This document shows positions 36,676 through 47,700 of a stretch of DNA of 64,000 nt, in pieces (position 1 is the first letter of the stretch; each line of letters starts with the position of its first letter). The position numbers and the translations under genes were made by a program. The DNA comes from an uncultured Pseudomonas sp. (GTDB taxonomy: Bacteria; Pseudomonadota; Gammaproteobacteria; Pseudomonadales; Pseudomonadaceae): the NCBI RefSeq assembly GCF_913774235.1, contig NZ_CAJYDW010000005.1, positions 248,001-312,000 of the forward strand, in the 5' to 3' direction. Below the pieces are notes generated by a model. It made no database searches and was not told the origin of the DNA. It saw nothing but the letters and a program-made list of their open reading frames with translations.

Positions 36676-37989
36676 GTGTTTACCGAACTCGCTTTGCACG
36701 AGCGCCTGCTCAAGGCCCTCGACACCCTGGGCTTCAAGACGCCCACCCCGGTCCAGGCCGCCGCCGTGGGCCCGGCCCTGGCAGGTCATGACCTGCGTGT
36801 CACTGCGCGCACCGGCAGCGGCAAGACCGCCGCCTTCCTGCTGCCGCTGCTGGATCGCCTGCTCAAGGACCCCAAGCCCAAGTCTGGCGCCCGCGCCCTG
36901 ATCCTGCTGCCGACCCGCGAGCTGGCACAGCAGACCGCCAAGGAAATCGAACGCTTCGGCCAGTTCACCTTCCTCAAGGCCGGCCTGGTGATCGGTGGCG
37001 AGGACTTCCGCGTCCAGGCCGCCGGCCTGCGCAAGAATCCGGAGATCCTGGTGGCCACTCCCGGCCGCCTGCTGGAGCAGCGCAACGCCGGTAACGTCGA
37101 CCTGAAAGACATCGAGATGCTGGTGCTGGACGAAGCCGACCGCATGCTCGACATGGGCTTCTCCGAAGACGTGCTGCAGATCGCCGCCAGTTGCGAGCGT
37201 GAGGGTCGCCAGACCCTGCTGTTCTCCGCCACCGGCGGCGGCAACGCCCTGCGCCAGGTGGTCGAGCAGGTGCTGCGCGAGCCGCAGAATCTCCTGCTCG
37301 ATCGTACCGGCGAACTGAACGAAGCCGTGGTGCAGCAGGTGATCCTGGCCGACGAGCCGCCGCACAAGGAACGTCTGCTGCAGTGGCTGCTGGCCAACGA
37401 GACCTATCGCAAGGCCATCGTCTTCACCAACACCAAGGTGCAGGCCGATCGTCTCACCGGGCGCCTGATCGCCGAGGGCCTCAAGGTCTTCGTGCTGCAT
37501 GGCGACAAGGACACCAAGGATCGCAAGCTGGCCGTGGAGCGGCTGCAGAGCGGCGCGGTCAAGGTGCTGATCGCCACCGACGTGGCCGCCCGCGGCCTGG
37601 ACGTCGAGGGCCTGGACCTGGTGATCAACTACGACCTGCCGCGTAGTGGCGATGAGTACGTCCACCGCATCGGTCGTACTGGCCGAGCGGGCGAGGCGGG
37701 GCTGGCGATTTCCTTCGTCACCCATGGCGACTGGAATCTGATGTCCAGCATCGAGCGCTATCTCAAGCTCAGATTCGAGCGCCGCCAGTTGCCGGGTCTC
37801 AAGGCCAGCTATAGCGGCCCGAAGAAGCTCAAGGCCTCGGGCAAGGCGGCGGGCGTCAAGAAGAAAAAGACCGAGGGCAAGAAGGACGGCAAGGCCAAGG
37901 CCAAACCCAAGTCGGAGCGTCGCCCGGGTGCCCTGGTACCCACCTCGGCCGATGGCTTCGCCCCGCCGCGCAAGCGCACGACGGAGTGA
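36676..37989 (+). CDS. DEAD-box ATP-dependent RNA helicase
   Basis: This RNA helicase of 437 residues has all core motifs: Q-motif KTPTPVQ, motif I ARTGSGKT (44-51), PTRELAQQ, DEAD at 152-155, motif III SAT, and HRIGRTGRAG. The C-terminal 60 residues are a Lys-rich, low-complexity tail (KKKKTEGKKDGKAKAKPK) that may bind RNA non-specifically. The start is GTG at 36676, preceded by GAGG; the upstream open frame overlaps prmB and is not needed. It is close to RhlE/SrmB-type enzymes; the exact subgroup is not assigned. Confidence 0.92.
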   Translation: MFTELALHERLLKALDTLGFKTPTPVQAAAVGPALAGHDLRVTARTGSGKTAAFLLPLLDRLLKDPKPKSGARALILLPTRELAQQTAKEIERFGQFTFLKAGLVIGGEDFRVQAAGLRKNPEILVATPGRLLEQRNAGNVDLKDIEMLVLDEADRMLDMGFSEDVLQIAASCEREGRQTLLFSATGGGNALRQVVEQVLREPQNLLLDRTGELNEAVVQQVILADEPPHKERLLQWLLANETYRKAIVFTNTKVQADRLTGRLIAEGLKVFVLHGDKDTKDRKLAVERLQSGAVKVLIATDVAARGLDVEGLDLVINYDLPRSGDEYVHRIGRTGRAGEAGLAISFVTHGDWNLMSSIERYLKLRFERRQLPGLKASYSGPKKLKASGKAAGVKKKKTEGKKDGKAKAKPKSERRPGALVPTSADGFAPPRKRTTE

Positions 37990-38002
37990 GGCTCGGGAGC
38001 GG

Positions 38003-39835
38003 TCAGTGCTTGGCCGCGCCGTCGAACAGCTGGAACACCGGCGCCCGGCGCGCCGGGCGCTGCAGGTCGGGTTGCTGTACCAGCAGCCAGGCCTGCAACT
38101 CGGGTTCGGCCATGGGCTTGCCAATCCAGAAGCCCTGACCCTCGTCGCAGCCCATGGCGAGCAGGCTGGCCAGGGCTTCGGCGGTCTCGATGCCCTCGGC
38201 GGTGATGCGGAAGCCCAGGTGATGGGACAGTTCGATCAGCGAGCTGACGATCAGCCGATCCTTGTCGCGATGGGGTAGCTCGCGCACGAAGCTGCCGTCG
38301 ATCTTGATGGTGTCGGCGGGCAGTTCGCGCAGGTGCGACAGGTTGTTGTAGCCGGTGCCGAAGTCGTCGATGGCGATGCCGATGCCCAGCTCGCGCAGGG
38401 TGGCGAGCTGGCGATGGATCAGGGTGTCGTCACCCAGCAGGGCGTTCTCGGTAACTTCCAGCTCCAGCCGCCGCGGGCTGACCGGATAGCGCTGCAACAG
38501 CGCCACGGCCTGGTCGGCGAAGTCCGGATCGTTGAGGTCGTGGGCGGAAATGTTAATCGCCATGCCCAAGGTGCGGCCTTCGCGCTGCCAGCCGTAGGCC
38601 TGGGTGATGGCGGTGCGCAGCACCCAGCCACTCAGGGCAGTGATCAGCGCGGTCTTCTCCGCCAGCGGGATGAATTCCGCCGGGCTGACCGGGCCCAGGT
38701 GCGGATGCTGCCAACGCAGCAGCGCCTCGACGCTGTGGCAGCGCCCGGTGGCCAGGTCGATACGCGGTTGGTACACCAGGCTCAGCTGACCCTCACTGCG
38801 CAGGGCCTGGGGCAGGGCGCTAAGCAGGGCAAAGGCGCGGCGATAGGCGGCGTCATGCTGCGGATCGAAGTGGCGGCAGCCACGCATCTCGGCGCGGGCA
38901 TCGTCGGCGGTGGCGATCAGGGCGCGCAGCCAGTCGGTCGGATGATCGTCGGTGAGGGACATCACCCCCAGCCCGAGGCGGGTCTGGATCGGGATGCCGT
39001 TGTAGTCGATCACCCCGGTCAGCTGCTGTTGCAGGTTTTCCAGCAAGGCCTGCTGGGCTGCCTCGTCGGTGTCGTGCAGCAGGAAGCCGAAGCGCGCCAC
39101 ACCCAGGCGATACAGCGGCTGGCCGTTGGGCAGCAAGCGCCGCAGGTGCTGCTTGATGGCCCGCTCCAGGCCATCGAGATGGGCCTGGCCCATGGCCTTG
39201 ATGAAGTCGTTCAGATAGCTCTGGGCGAACAGGTCCGCAGCTACCGCGATCACCGCCTGGCCGTCGCGGGTCAAGGCTTCCGCGTCCTGGATGAAACGCT
39301 GGCCGTTGGGCGACTGGGTGACCGGGTCCCAATAGGCGCCCGTGCGCAGCAACTCGATGTGCTGGGCGGCGAGGTCCGCCAGTTGTTGCAGGATGAGCAG
39401 GCGGTCGGCGGGCAGGGCGGTACGGGGCTGCTGGGCGAAGAGGCACAGGCTGCCCAGCATCAGCCCTTCGGCGGTGCGGATCGGTGCGCCCAGGTAGAAG
39501 CGCACCTTGAGCGATTCGGTCACTGCCGGCAGGTGGGCGAAGCGCTCGTCGAGGGTGGTGTCCTCCACCTGCAGCGGCTGCGCCCGACCTTGCAAATGAA
39601 TGCAGAAGGACGCTTCCCGGGGGACGGAGAACGGGCGGCAGCCGACCGTTGCCCGACAGTGCACGTCCTGGCCATCGAGGAAGCAGATCATGGCGTAGGG
39701 GGTATCGAACAGCTTGGCCGCCAGTTCCGTGATGTCCTGGAAGGCGCGGTCCGAAGGACGGTCGATCAAGGCAAGGTCGCGCAACAGGGCGAGACGCTGG
39801 CGTTCGTTGGCTGCAGTCAGAGGTGCAGGCTCCAT
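38003..39835 (-). CDS. GAF-GGDEF(degenerate)-EAL c-di-GMP phosphodiesterase
   Basis: This 610-residue cytosolic protein has an N-terminal GAF sensor domain (about 20-165), a GGDEF-like domain whose signature has decayed to ARFGF (about 247-251) and is probably inactive, and a C-terminal EAL domain. The EAL site looks complete: EALLRW at 370, NISAHDLNDPDF, DDFGTGYNNL, IKIDGSF and AEGIET, so it should hydrolyse c-di-GMP. The domain order GAF-GGDEF-EAL without membrane helices suggests control by a small ligand or GTP binding. GGGAAG serves as ribosome-binding site and forms part of a long inverted repeat just upstream. Confidence 0.92.
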   Translation of the reverse strand: MEPAPLTAANERQRLALLRDLALIDRPSDRAFQDITELAAKLFDTPYAMICFLDGQDVHCRATVGCRPFSVPREASFCIHLQGRAQPLQVEDTTLDERFAHLPAVTESLKVRFYLGAPIRTAEGLMLGSLCLFAQQPRTALPADRLLILQQLADLAAQHIELLRTGAYWDPVTQSPNGQRFIQDAEALTRDGQAVIAVAADLFAQSYLNDFIKAMGQAHLDGLERAIKQHLRRLLPNGQPLYRLGVARFGFLLHDTDEAAQQALLENLQQQLTGVIDYNGIPIQTRLGLGVMSLTDDHPTDWLRALIATADDARAEMRGCRHFDPQHDAAYRRAFALLSALPQALRSEGQLSLVYQPRIDLATGRCHSVEALLRWQHPHLGPVSPAEFIPLAEKTALITALSGWVLRTAITQAYGWQREGRTLGMAINISAHDLNDPDFADQAVALLQRYPVSPRRLELEVTENALLGDDTLIHRQLATLRELGIGIAIDDFGTGYNNLSHLRELPADTIKIDGSFVRELPHRDKDRLIVSSLIELSHHLGFRITAEGIETAEALASLLAMGCDEGQGFWIGKPMAEPELQAWLLVQQPDLQRPARRAPVFQLFDGAAKH

Positions 39836-39843
39836 GGCGTCTT

Positions 39844-39888
39844 CCCGATACGCTGTAGTAGCAGATTGCTACTTAGAGCGTGATCGGG
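39844..39888 (-). promoter_or_regulatory. 45-base imperfect inverted repeat overlapping the ribosome-binding site of the EAL gene
   Basis: On the + strand the left arm reads CCCGAT ACGCT gt AGTAGCA, the loop is GAT, and the right arm is TGCTACT tag AGCGT g ATCGGG. Three stems of 6, 5 and 7 base pairs are interrupted by small bulges. In the mRNA of the downstream EAL gene the distal arm ends AUCGGG, which supplies the GGG of its GGGAAG ribosome-binding site. It could be a translational switch, an operator or a terminator-like element for egtD, but has no T-run. The structure is seen; the role is inferred. Confidence 0.55.
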
Positions 39889-39938
39889 TCGAGAGTTCCC
39901 TTGCGTCGGCCGTCACGGCAACTGGTTTCCCAGGCAGC

Positions 39939-40901
39939 TCAGGCGGCGAAGTAGAAGACGGCGAACAGCTGGGCCGGGTCCGTCCAGACCCGCAGCTGTC
40001 TAAACCCAGCGTCTTCGGCCAGGGCGCGGAACCCCTCCAGGCTGTATTTGTAAGAATTTTCGGTATGCAGTCGTTCGCCGGCGCGGAAGGTGAAACGGCG
40101 GTCCTCCAGACGCACGGTCTGGTCGCGGGTACTGACCAGGTGCATCTCGATGCGCGAGGCGACGGGATCGAAGAAGGCCAGATGACGGAAGCGGGTCGGG
40201 TCCAGGTCGGTATCGAGTTCGCGGCGGATGCGTTCGAGCAGATTGAGGTTGAACTGGGCGGTGACTCCGGCCGCATCGTTATAGGCCGCGTCCAGGCGCG
40301 CCTGGTCCTTGATCAGGTCCACGCCGATCAGCAGGCCGCCCGTTTCTGGCAGCATCCGATGCAGGTTGCGCAGGAAGACACCAGCCTCTTCGGGGGTGAA
40401 GTTGCCGATGCTGGAACCGGGAAAGAAGGCCACCGGACGCAGCCCGTCGAGGCTGTCGGGCAGAGTCATCGGCCGGCAGAAGTCGGCGCAGGCGGCGCTG
40501 ACGTCCAGCCAGGGATAGTCCGCGGCCAGGCGCTGGGTGCTGGCCAGCAGGAAGTCCCGGGAGATGTCGATGCCCAGGTAACCCACCGGGCGCATGGCTT
40601 CCAGCAGCAGGCGCACCTTGCGACTGGCGCCACTGCCCAGTTCCACCAGGGCCGCGTCGCGTCCGGCCAGGCGAGCGATCTCGCCACTGGCCGCCGTGAG
40701 GATGGCCTCCTCGGTGCGCGTGGGGTAGTACTCGGGCTGGCGGGTGATGGCCTCGAACAGCTCCGAGCCGCGCTGATCGTAGAAGTACTTGGGCGGCAGC
40801 GCCTTGGGGGTCTGGGCAAAGCCCTGAAGCACATCGTCCCGCAGCGAGCTGTCGGCGACGTCCACCGGTTGCTGATCGAAGAAGCGCACGGCAAGGGCCA
40901 T
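39939..40901 (-). CDS. egtD: L-histidine N-alpha-methyltransferase (ergothioneine synthesis)
   Basis: This 320-residue SAM-dependent enzyme trimethylates histidine to hercynine, the first step of ergothioneine synthesis. The N-terminus PPKYFYDQRGSELFEAITRQ followed by PEYYPTRTE is diagnostic for EgtD (His-methyltransferase family, DUF2260). The SAM site is ELGSGASRKVRLLLEAM, and GSSIGNFTPEEAGVFL and GVDLIKDQARLDAAYND are also typical. It lies 3 bases downstream of egtB, so the two form an operon. Length matches characterised EgtD (about 320). Confidence 0.94.
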   Translation of the reverse strand: MALAVRFFDQQPVDVADSSLRDDVLQGFAQTPKALPPKYFYDQRGSELFEAITRQPEYYPTRTEEAILTAASGEIARLAGRDAALVELGSGASRKVRLLLEAMRPVGYLGIDISRDFLLASTQRLAADYPWLDVSAACADFCRPMTLPDSLDGLRPVAFFPGSSIGNFTPEEAGVFLRNLHRMLPETGGLLIGVDLIKDQARLDAAYNDAAGVTAQFNLNLLERIRRELDTDLDPTRFRHLAFFDPVASRIEMHLVSTRDQTVRLEDRRFTFRAGERLHTENSYKYSLEGFRALAEDAGFRQLRVWTDPAQLFAVFYFAA

Positions 40902-40904
40902 GGG

Positions 40905-42188
40905 TCAGACCTCTCTGGCCAAGCGCAGACCGGAGAACTGCCAGCGCATGGTGGGATAGAAGAAGTTGCGATAGGAGGCGCGCACATGGTCCTGAGGGGT
41001 CGCACAGCAGCCGCCGCGCAGGACCATCTGGCCGGACATGAACTTGCCGTTGTATTCGCCCAGGCTGCCCGGCAGCGGCTTGAAGCCGGGATAGGGGCGG
41101 AAGGCGCTGCCGGTCCACTCCCAAACGTCGCCGAATAGCTGACGCATGCCCTGGCCCGCGCTGGCGATGGGCTGCAGGTGATCCTGGTCGACGAAGTTGC
41201 CCTGGATCGGTTGGCGCGCCGCCACGGTTTCCCATTCCGCCTCGGTGGGCAGCCGGGCTCCGGCCCAGCTGGCGTAGGCATCGGCTTCGTAGAAGCTCAG
41301 GTGGCAGACCGGTGCGGACGGGTCCACCGGGGTCAGGCCACCCAGGGTGAAGTTATGCCAGACCCCGTCCAGCTTCTCCCAGTACAGCGGCGCCTGCCAG
41401 CCGAGGGTGCGGATGGCCGCGGCGCCATCTGACAGCCAGAGATCGCTGCGGGAGTAGCCGTTGTCCTCGATGAAGGCCAGGTATTCGCCATTGGTGATCA
41501 GTCGATCGGCCAGCTGGAAGTCGTCGACGAACTGCCGATGCACCGGCGTCTCGCAATCGAAGGCGAAGCCGTCGCCGCCATGGCCGACATGGCGAACGCC
41601 GCCCGGATGCGCTTCCCAACCCAGGGGCGCGACCGCGGCCGCGGGGCCCTTGGCCAGGTCGGCGCGATAGACCGGGTGCAGGGGGTTCTGCGCCAGGATG
41701 TGCTTGATGTCCATGAGCAGCAATTCCTGGTGCTGCTGCTCGTGGTGCAGACCCAGCTCCAGGCGCCGGGCGATCTCGGCGGCATGCTCGGCCGGCGGAG
41801 CGCTGAGCAACTCGGCCATGGCCTCGTCGACCGCGGCGCGAAAGCGATAGACGTCGTCCACGCCCGGTCGCGACAGGTGCCCGCGGGCCGCCCGGGGGAA
41901 GGGCTTGCCGTGGGTCTCGTAATAGGAGTTGAACAGGTAGTCGTAGGCCGGATTGGGCGTCTGGTAGTCCTTGAGGAAGGGCTTGAGGATGAAGGCCTCG
42001 AAGAACCAGGTGACGTGGGCCAGGTGCCATTTCGGCGGACTGACGTCGGCCATGCTCTGGATGACGTAATCCTCGACGGTGAGCGGGGCGCAGAGCGCCT
42101 CGCTGGCCCGGCGTACGCGCTGGAAGCGCTCGAGCAGGGTGTTGGCGGTGTCACTCGCTGCGGGCAGCTCGCGGGCGAGAGGATTCAT
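40905..42188 (-). CDS. egtB: Hercynine-sulfoxide synthase EgtB (iron-dependent)
   Basis: This 427-residue enzyme uses iron and O2 to join hercynine to a thiol (gamma-glutamylcysteine or cysteine). The N-terminal DinB-like domain provides the probable iron ligands H58 (HLAHVTWFFEAF), H149 and H153 (HHEQQHQELLLMDIKH). The C-terminal sulfatase-modifying-factor fold shows RLPTEAEWETVA, GDVWEWTGSAFRPYPGF and MVLRGGCCATPQDHVR. It is the first gene of the egtBD operon. No egtA, egtC or egtE is next to it, so the thiol donor is not settled by context. Confidence 0.93.
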   Translation of the reverse strand: MNPLARELPAASDTANTLLERFQRVRRASEALCAPLTVEDYVIQSMADVSPPKWHLAHVTWFFEAFILKPFLKDYQTPNPAYDYLFNSYYETHGKPFPRAARGHLSRPGVDDVYRFRAAVDEAMAELLSAPPAEHAAEIARRLELGLHHEQQHQELLLMDIKHILAQNPLHPVYRADLAKGPAAAVAPLGWEAHPGGVRHVGHGGDGFAFDCETPVHRQFVDDFQLADRLITNGEYLAFIEDNGYSRSDLWLSDGAAAIRTLGWQAPLYWEKLDGVWHNFTLGGLTPVDPSAPVCHLSFYEADAYASWAGARLPTEAEWETVAARQPIQGNFVDQDHLQPIASAGQGMRQLFGDVWEWTGSAFRPYPGFKPLPGSLGEYNGKFMSGQMVLRGGCCATPQDHVRASYRNFFYPTMRWQFSGLRLAREV

Positions 42189-42228
42189 GGCGTTCTCCCT
42201 GGTCGGCCTTTTGGTAGTCAGGAAACCG

Positions 42229-42258
42229 ACCGGGCGGCATAAGTTTAGTTCGCCCGGT
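42229..42258. repeat. Inverted repeat between lamB-type and egtB genes
   Basis: ACCGGGCG and CGCCCGGT form perfect 8-base arms around a 14-base AT-rich spacer. It lies downstream of the porin stop and about 40 bases upstream of the egtB ATG, both genes being on the - strand. There is no T-run, so it is a poor intrinsic terminator; an operator controlling egtBD is the alternative. Confidence 0.4.
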
Positions 42259-42286
42259 TATGACGGGCGGTCTCGCTTACGCGGGC

Positions 42287-43579
<1,293 letters not shown>

Positions 43580-43722
43580 CTAATTTCCAAGCCGATCAAG
43601 GACTTGGCTTGGTTCGGAGGCACTGACGAAGACCGCCGAAAGCGGCAGCCTAAAGAGAATGGTTGACGACCACGGCTCCTGCTGGCGACGCTTGGGTTTT
43701 CGGCCAGGGAAAGTGTTGCAAG

Positions 43723-44667
43723 ATGAAACCGACGTTGCTGATGGCCCCGCAATTGCCTCAGGGGCTGGTCGCCCAGCTCGAAGCCCACTACCGGGTGCTG
43801 GGTCCCTTTCCCTCCGCCGATCCCGCGGCGCTGCCGGCGGGGGCCGAGGAGGCCGTGGCGCTGCTGACCATCGGCGGCCTGCCGACCCGCGCCGCGCTGC
43901 TGGACGCCCTGCCGGCGCTGCGGCTGGTGGCTTGCTACGGTACCGGCTACGAAGGGGTGGAACTGGATGCCTGCCGCGCCCGTGGCATCGCCGTGACCAC
44001 CGCCGGCGACGCCAATGCCACCGCCGTGGCCGAGTTCGCCTTCGGTCTGATCCTGGCCAGCGCGCGGCGCCTGCTGCAGGGCGATGCCTTCGTCCGCAGT
44101 GGCCGCTGGCAGGGCAACGCCGTCGAGCGCATGCCCCAGGTTCCGGGCCTGGCCGGCCGCCGGCTGGGTATCTATGGCCTCGGCGAGATCGGCCGGCGCA
44201 TCGCCCGGCGCGGCGAGGCCTTCGACATGGAGATCGGCTATTTCAACCGCTCGCCCCGTGTCGATTCGGCCTATGCCTATCACGGCAGTCTGCTGGAGCT
44301 GGCGCGCTGGAGCGATGTGCTGGTGGTGGCGGTCCGCGCCAGCGCCGAGACCGTCGGTGCGGTGAATGCCGAGGTGCTGGCCGCGCTCGGCGCGGAAGGC
44401 CATCTGGTCAATATTTCCCGCGGCAGCGTGGTCGACGAAGACGCCCTGGCCGATGCCCTGGAGCAGAAGGTGATCGCCGGCGCGGCGCTGGACGTCTTCG
44501 CCCGCGAACCCGAGGTGCCCGAGCGCCTACGCCAGCAGCCCAACCTGGTGCTCAGCCCCCATGTGGCCGCCAACGCCGCCTCGGCCCAGCAGGCTCAGCA
44601 AGAGGTGATGCTGGCCAATATCGCGGCCATGCTCCAGGGCGGTGAGCTGCGCAATCGCATCGCCTGA
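43723..44667 (+). CDS. D-isomer-specific 2-hydroxyacid dehydrogenase
   Basis: This 314-residue NAD(P)-dependent reductase acts on 2-keto acids such as glyoxylate, hydroxypyruvate or 2-ketogluconate. The nucleotide-binding fold shows LGIYGLGEIGRRIARR, and the catalytic Arg, Glu and His lie in VVAVRASAET, AREPEVPE and LSPHVAAN, in the standard order. The ATG at 43723 gives MKPTLLMAPQL as the start; an in-frame ATG 60 bases upstream is less likely. It lies just before lhr on the same strand, 53 bases apart; no functional link is evident. Confidence 0.92.
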   Translation: MKPTLLMAPQLPQGLVAQLEAHYRVLGPFPSADPAALPAGAEEAVALLTIGGLPTRAALLDALPALRLVACYGTGYEGVELDACRARGIAVTTAGDANATAVAEFAFGLILASARRLLQGDAFVRSGRWQGNAVERMPQVPGLAGRRLGIYGLGEIGRRIARRGEAFDMEIGYFNRSPRVDSAYAYHGSLLELARWSDVLVVAVRASAETVGAVNAEVLAALGAEGHLVNISRGSVVDEDALADALEQKVIAGAALDVFAREPEVPERLRQQPNLVLSPHVAANAASAQQAQQEVMLANIAAMLQGGELRNRIA

Positions 44668-44720
44668 GCCGCCGGTCGGCTTGGGTTGTGGCCCCTGGTG
44701 GCCACTCCCATATTGGGTGC

Positions 44721-47700
44721 ATGACCTCGAACTCGCCTGCCGCCGTCCTGGCGGACTTCCACGAAGCGCCCCGCAGCTGGTTCACGATGCGCTTTCCCGC
44801 CCCGACCGAGGCGCAGCGGCAGGCTTGGCCGGCCATTCGCGCCGGCGCCTCGGTACTGGTGGCGGCGCCGACTGGCTCGGGCAAGACGCTGACCGCCTTC
44901 TTCGCCGTGCTGGATGGCCTGGTGCAGGAGGCGTTGCAGGAGGGCGGCCTGCCCGAGGCCTGCCTGTGGCTCTATGTGTCGCCGCTCAAGGCCCTGTCCA
45001 ACGACATCCGCCTCAATCTCGAAGAACCCCTGGCCGGTATCAGCGCAGCGCTGGAATCGCGGGGGTTGCCGTCGCTGGCGTTGCGTACCGCGGTACGCAC
45101 TGGCGATACCCCGCAGAAGGAGCGGGCCGCCATGCGCCGTCGGCCGCCCCATCTGCTGGTCACCACGCCGGAATCCCTCTACGTATTGCTCGGCTCGGAT
45201 TCCGGTCGACGAATGCTGGCCAGCGTGCGCGGCGTCATCGTCGACGAGATTCATGCCATTGCCGATGGCAAGCGGGGTAGTCACCTCACGCTCAGCCTGG
45301 CGCGCCTGGAGGCCCTCACAGGTCGTCCGCTGCAGCGCATCGGCCTGTCCGCCACCCAGAAACCCCTGGCCGCCGTGGCCGCCTTCCTGGTCGGGCGCGA
45401 TGCCCAGGGGCAGCTCCGCCCCTGTACCGTCATCGATATCGGCCACCAGCGCGCCCGCGACCTGGCGCTTGAAGTGCCGCCCATTCCCCTGGCGGCGCTG
45501 CTGTCGACCCAGGCCTGGGAGCTCATCTACGACCGTCTGGCCGAGCTGGCCGAGACGCACCGCACCACCCTGGTGTTCGTTAACACCCGTCGGCTGGCCG
45601 AGCGCATGGCGCGTCAGCTGTCGGATCGCCTCGGCCCTACCCAGGTCGCTGCCCACCACGGCAGCCTGGCCAAGGAGCAGCGGCTGGACGCCGAGCAGCG
45701 CCTCAAGCGCGGCGAGTTGCGCCTGCTGCTGGCGACCGCCTCCCTGGAGCTGGGCATCGACATCGGCGATGTCGACCTGGTCTGCCAGATCGGCTCTCCA
45801 GGCTCCATCGCTGCCTTCCTGCAACGGGTCGGCCGCGCCAATCACCAGGTGGGCGGCCTGCCCAAGGGACGGCTGTTTCCCACCTCCCGCGACGACCTGG
45901 TGGAATGCGTGGCCCTGCTCGACTGCGTACGGCGTGGCGAGCTGGATACCCTGCACATCCCCGTGGCGCCCCTGGACGTGCTGGCCCAGCAACTGGTGGC
46001 CGAGGTCGCCTGCCAGGAGTGGTCGGAAGCAGGCCTGCTGGCCGTGCTGCGCCAGGCCGAGCCCTATGCCGAGTTGAGCGAGGCCGACTACCGGGCCGTC
46101 GTGGAGATGCTCAGCCAGGGCTATACGGATCGGCGCGGTCCGCGCGCTGCCTATGTGCATCGGGACGCGGTCAACGGCCTGCTGCGCGGTCGCCGCGGCG
46201 GCAAGGCGACCGCCGTGATGAGCGGCGGCACCATCCCGGAGAGCGGCGACTTCAGTGTGCTGCTGGAACCCCAGGGCCATACCGTCGGCAGCGTCAACGA
46301 GGATTTCGCCTTCGAAAGCCTGGTGGGCGACGTCTTCCAGCTGGGCAACACCGCCTACCGCATCGTCAAGATCGAAGGTAGCAAGGTGCGGGTGGAGGAC
46401 GCCAAGGGGCAGCCGCCCAACATTCCCTTCTGGCACGGCGAGGCCCCGGGGCGTAGCGACGAATTGTCGGCCGGTCTCGCCCGCCTGCGAGCGGAGCTCG
46501 AACCCCTGCTGCCCGCTCAGGACGAGCCCCCGGAACCTGCCATCGCCCGCATTAGCGCGGCCTATGAACTGGAGGAGGGCGCTGCCCGCCAGCTGGTGGA
46601 TTACCTGGGACGAGCGCGCCAGGCACTGGGCGCCTTGCCGACCCAGCAGACCCTGGTGATGGAGCGCTTCTTCGACCAGGCCGGCGGCATGCAACTGATC
46701 ATCCATGCGCCCTTCGGCAGCCGCATCAACCGCGCCTGGGGCCTGGCCCTGCGCAAGAGATTCTGCCGCCACTTCAATGTCGAGCTGCAGGCGGCGGCGA
46801 CCGAGAACGCCCTGATCCTGTCGCTGGCCACCAGCCACAGCTTCGTGCTCGACGAGGTCTGGCGCTACCTGCACCCGGCCACCGCGGAGCAGGTGCTGAT
46901 CCAGGCGCTGCTCGATGCCCCCCTGTTCGCCGTACGCTGGCGCTGGAACGCCACCACGGCCCTGGCCCTGCCGCGCTTCAGCGGCGGGCGCAAGGTGGCT
47001 ACCCAGGTGCAGCGCACGCGCAGCGAAGACCTGCTGGCCACGGTCTTTCCCGATCAGGTGGCCTGCCTGGAAAATCTCGCTGGCGAACGCCAGGTGCCGG
47101 AGCATCCGCTGGTCCGCCAGACCCTCGACGACTGCCTGCACGAATCCCTCGACAGCCGCGGCTGGTTGGCCTTGCTGGAGCGCATCACCCAGGGACAACT
47201 GACCCTGCTGACCCGGGATCTGCCGGGGCCTTCGCCGCTGGCTGCCGAGGTGCTCACGGCCAAGCCCTATGCCTATCTGGACGACGCGCCTGTCGAGGAG
47301 CGCCGGACCCTCGCCGTGCACAATCGCCGCTTCGGCGGTGCCGATCCCGATGACCTCGGCGCCCTGGACCCGGCGGCCATCGCGCTGGTCCGGGAGGAGG
47401 CCTGGCCGCGGGTGGAGACCGCCGATGACCTGCATGAAGCCCTGCTGGGCGTAGGTTTTCTAACCGAGGCGGAAATGGCGTCGTATCGGCCCCAGGCCAG
47501 GCAACTGACCAAGGCCGGGCGAGCCGGTTGCCTGCAGTTGCCGGAGGTGAATCTCTGGATCGCCGCGGAACGCCTGCCGCTGTTCCAGCGGCTGTTTCCC
47601 GCGGCGTCCATCGAGCCGGCGCTCAGCTCACCGCCAGGTTTCATGGCGCCCGCCGATGCCGAGGCGGTCTTGGTGGAGCTGATGCGCGCGCGGCTTACCG

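Noticed and set aside
44595-47435. 946-codon open frame opposite lhr
   Set aside because: Shadow of the lhr coding frame; Gln/Gly/His-rich product without domains.
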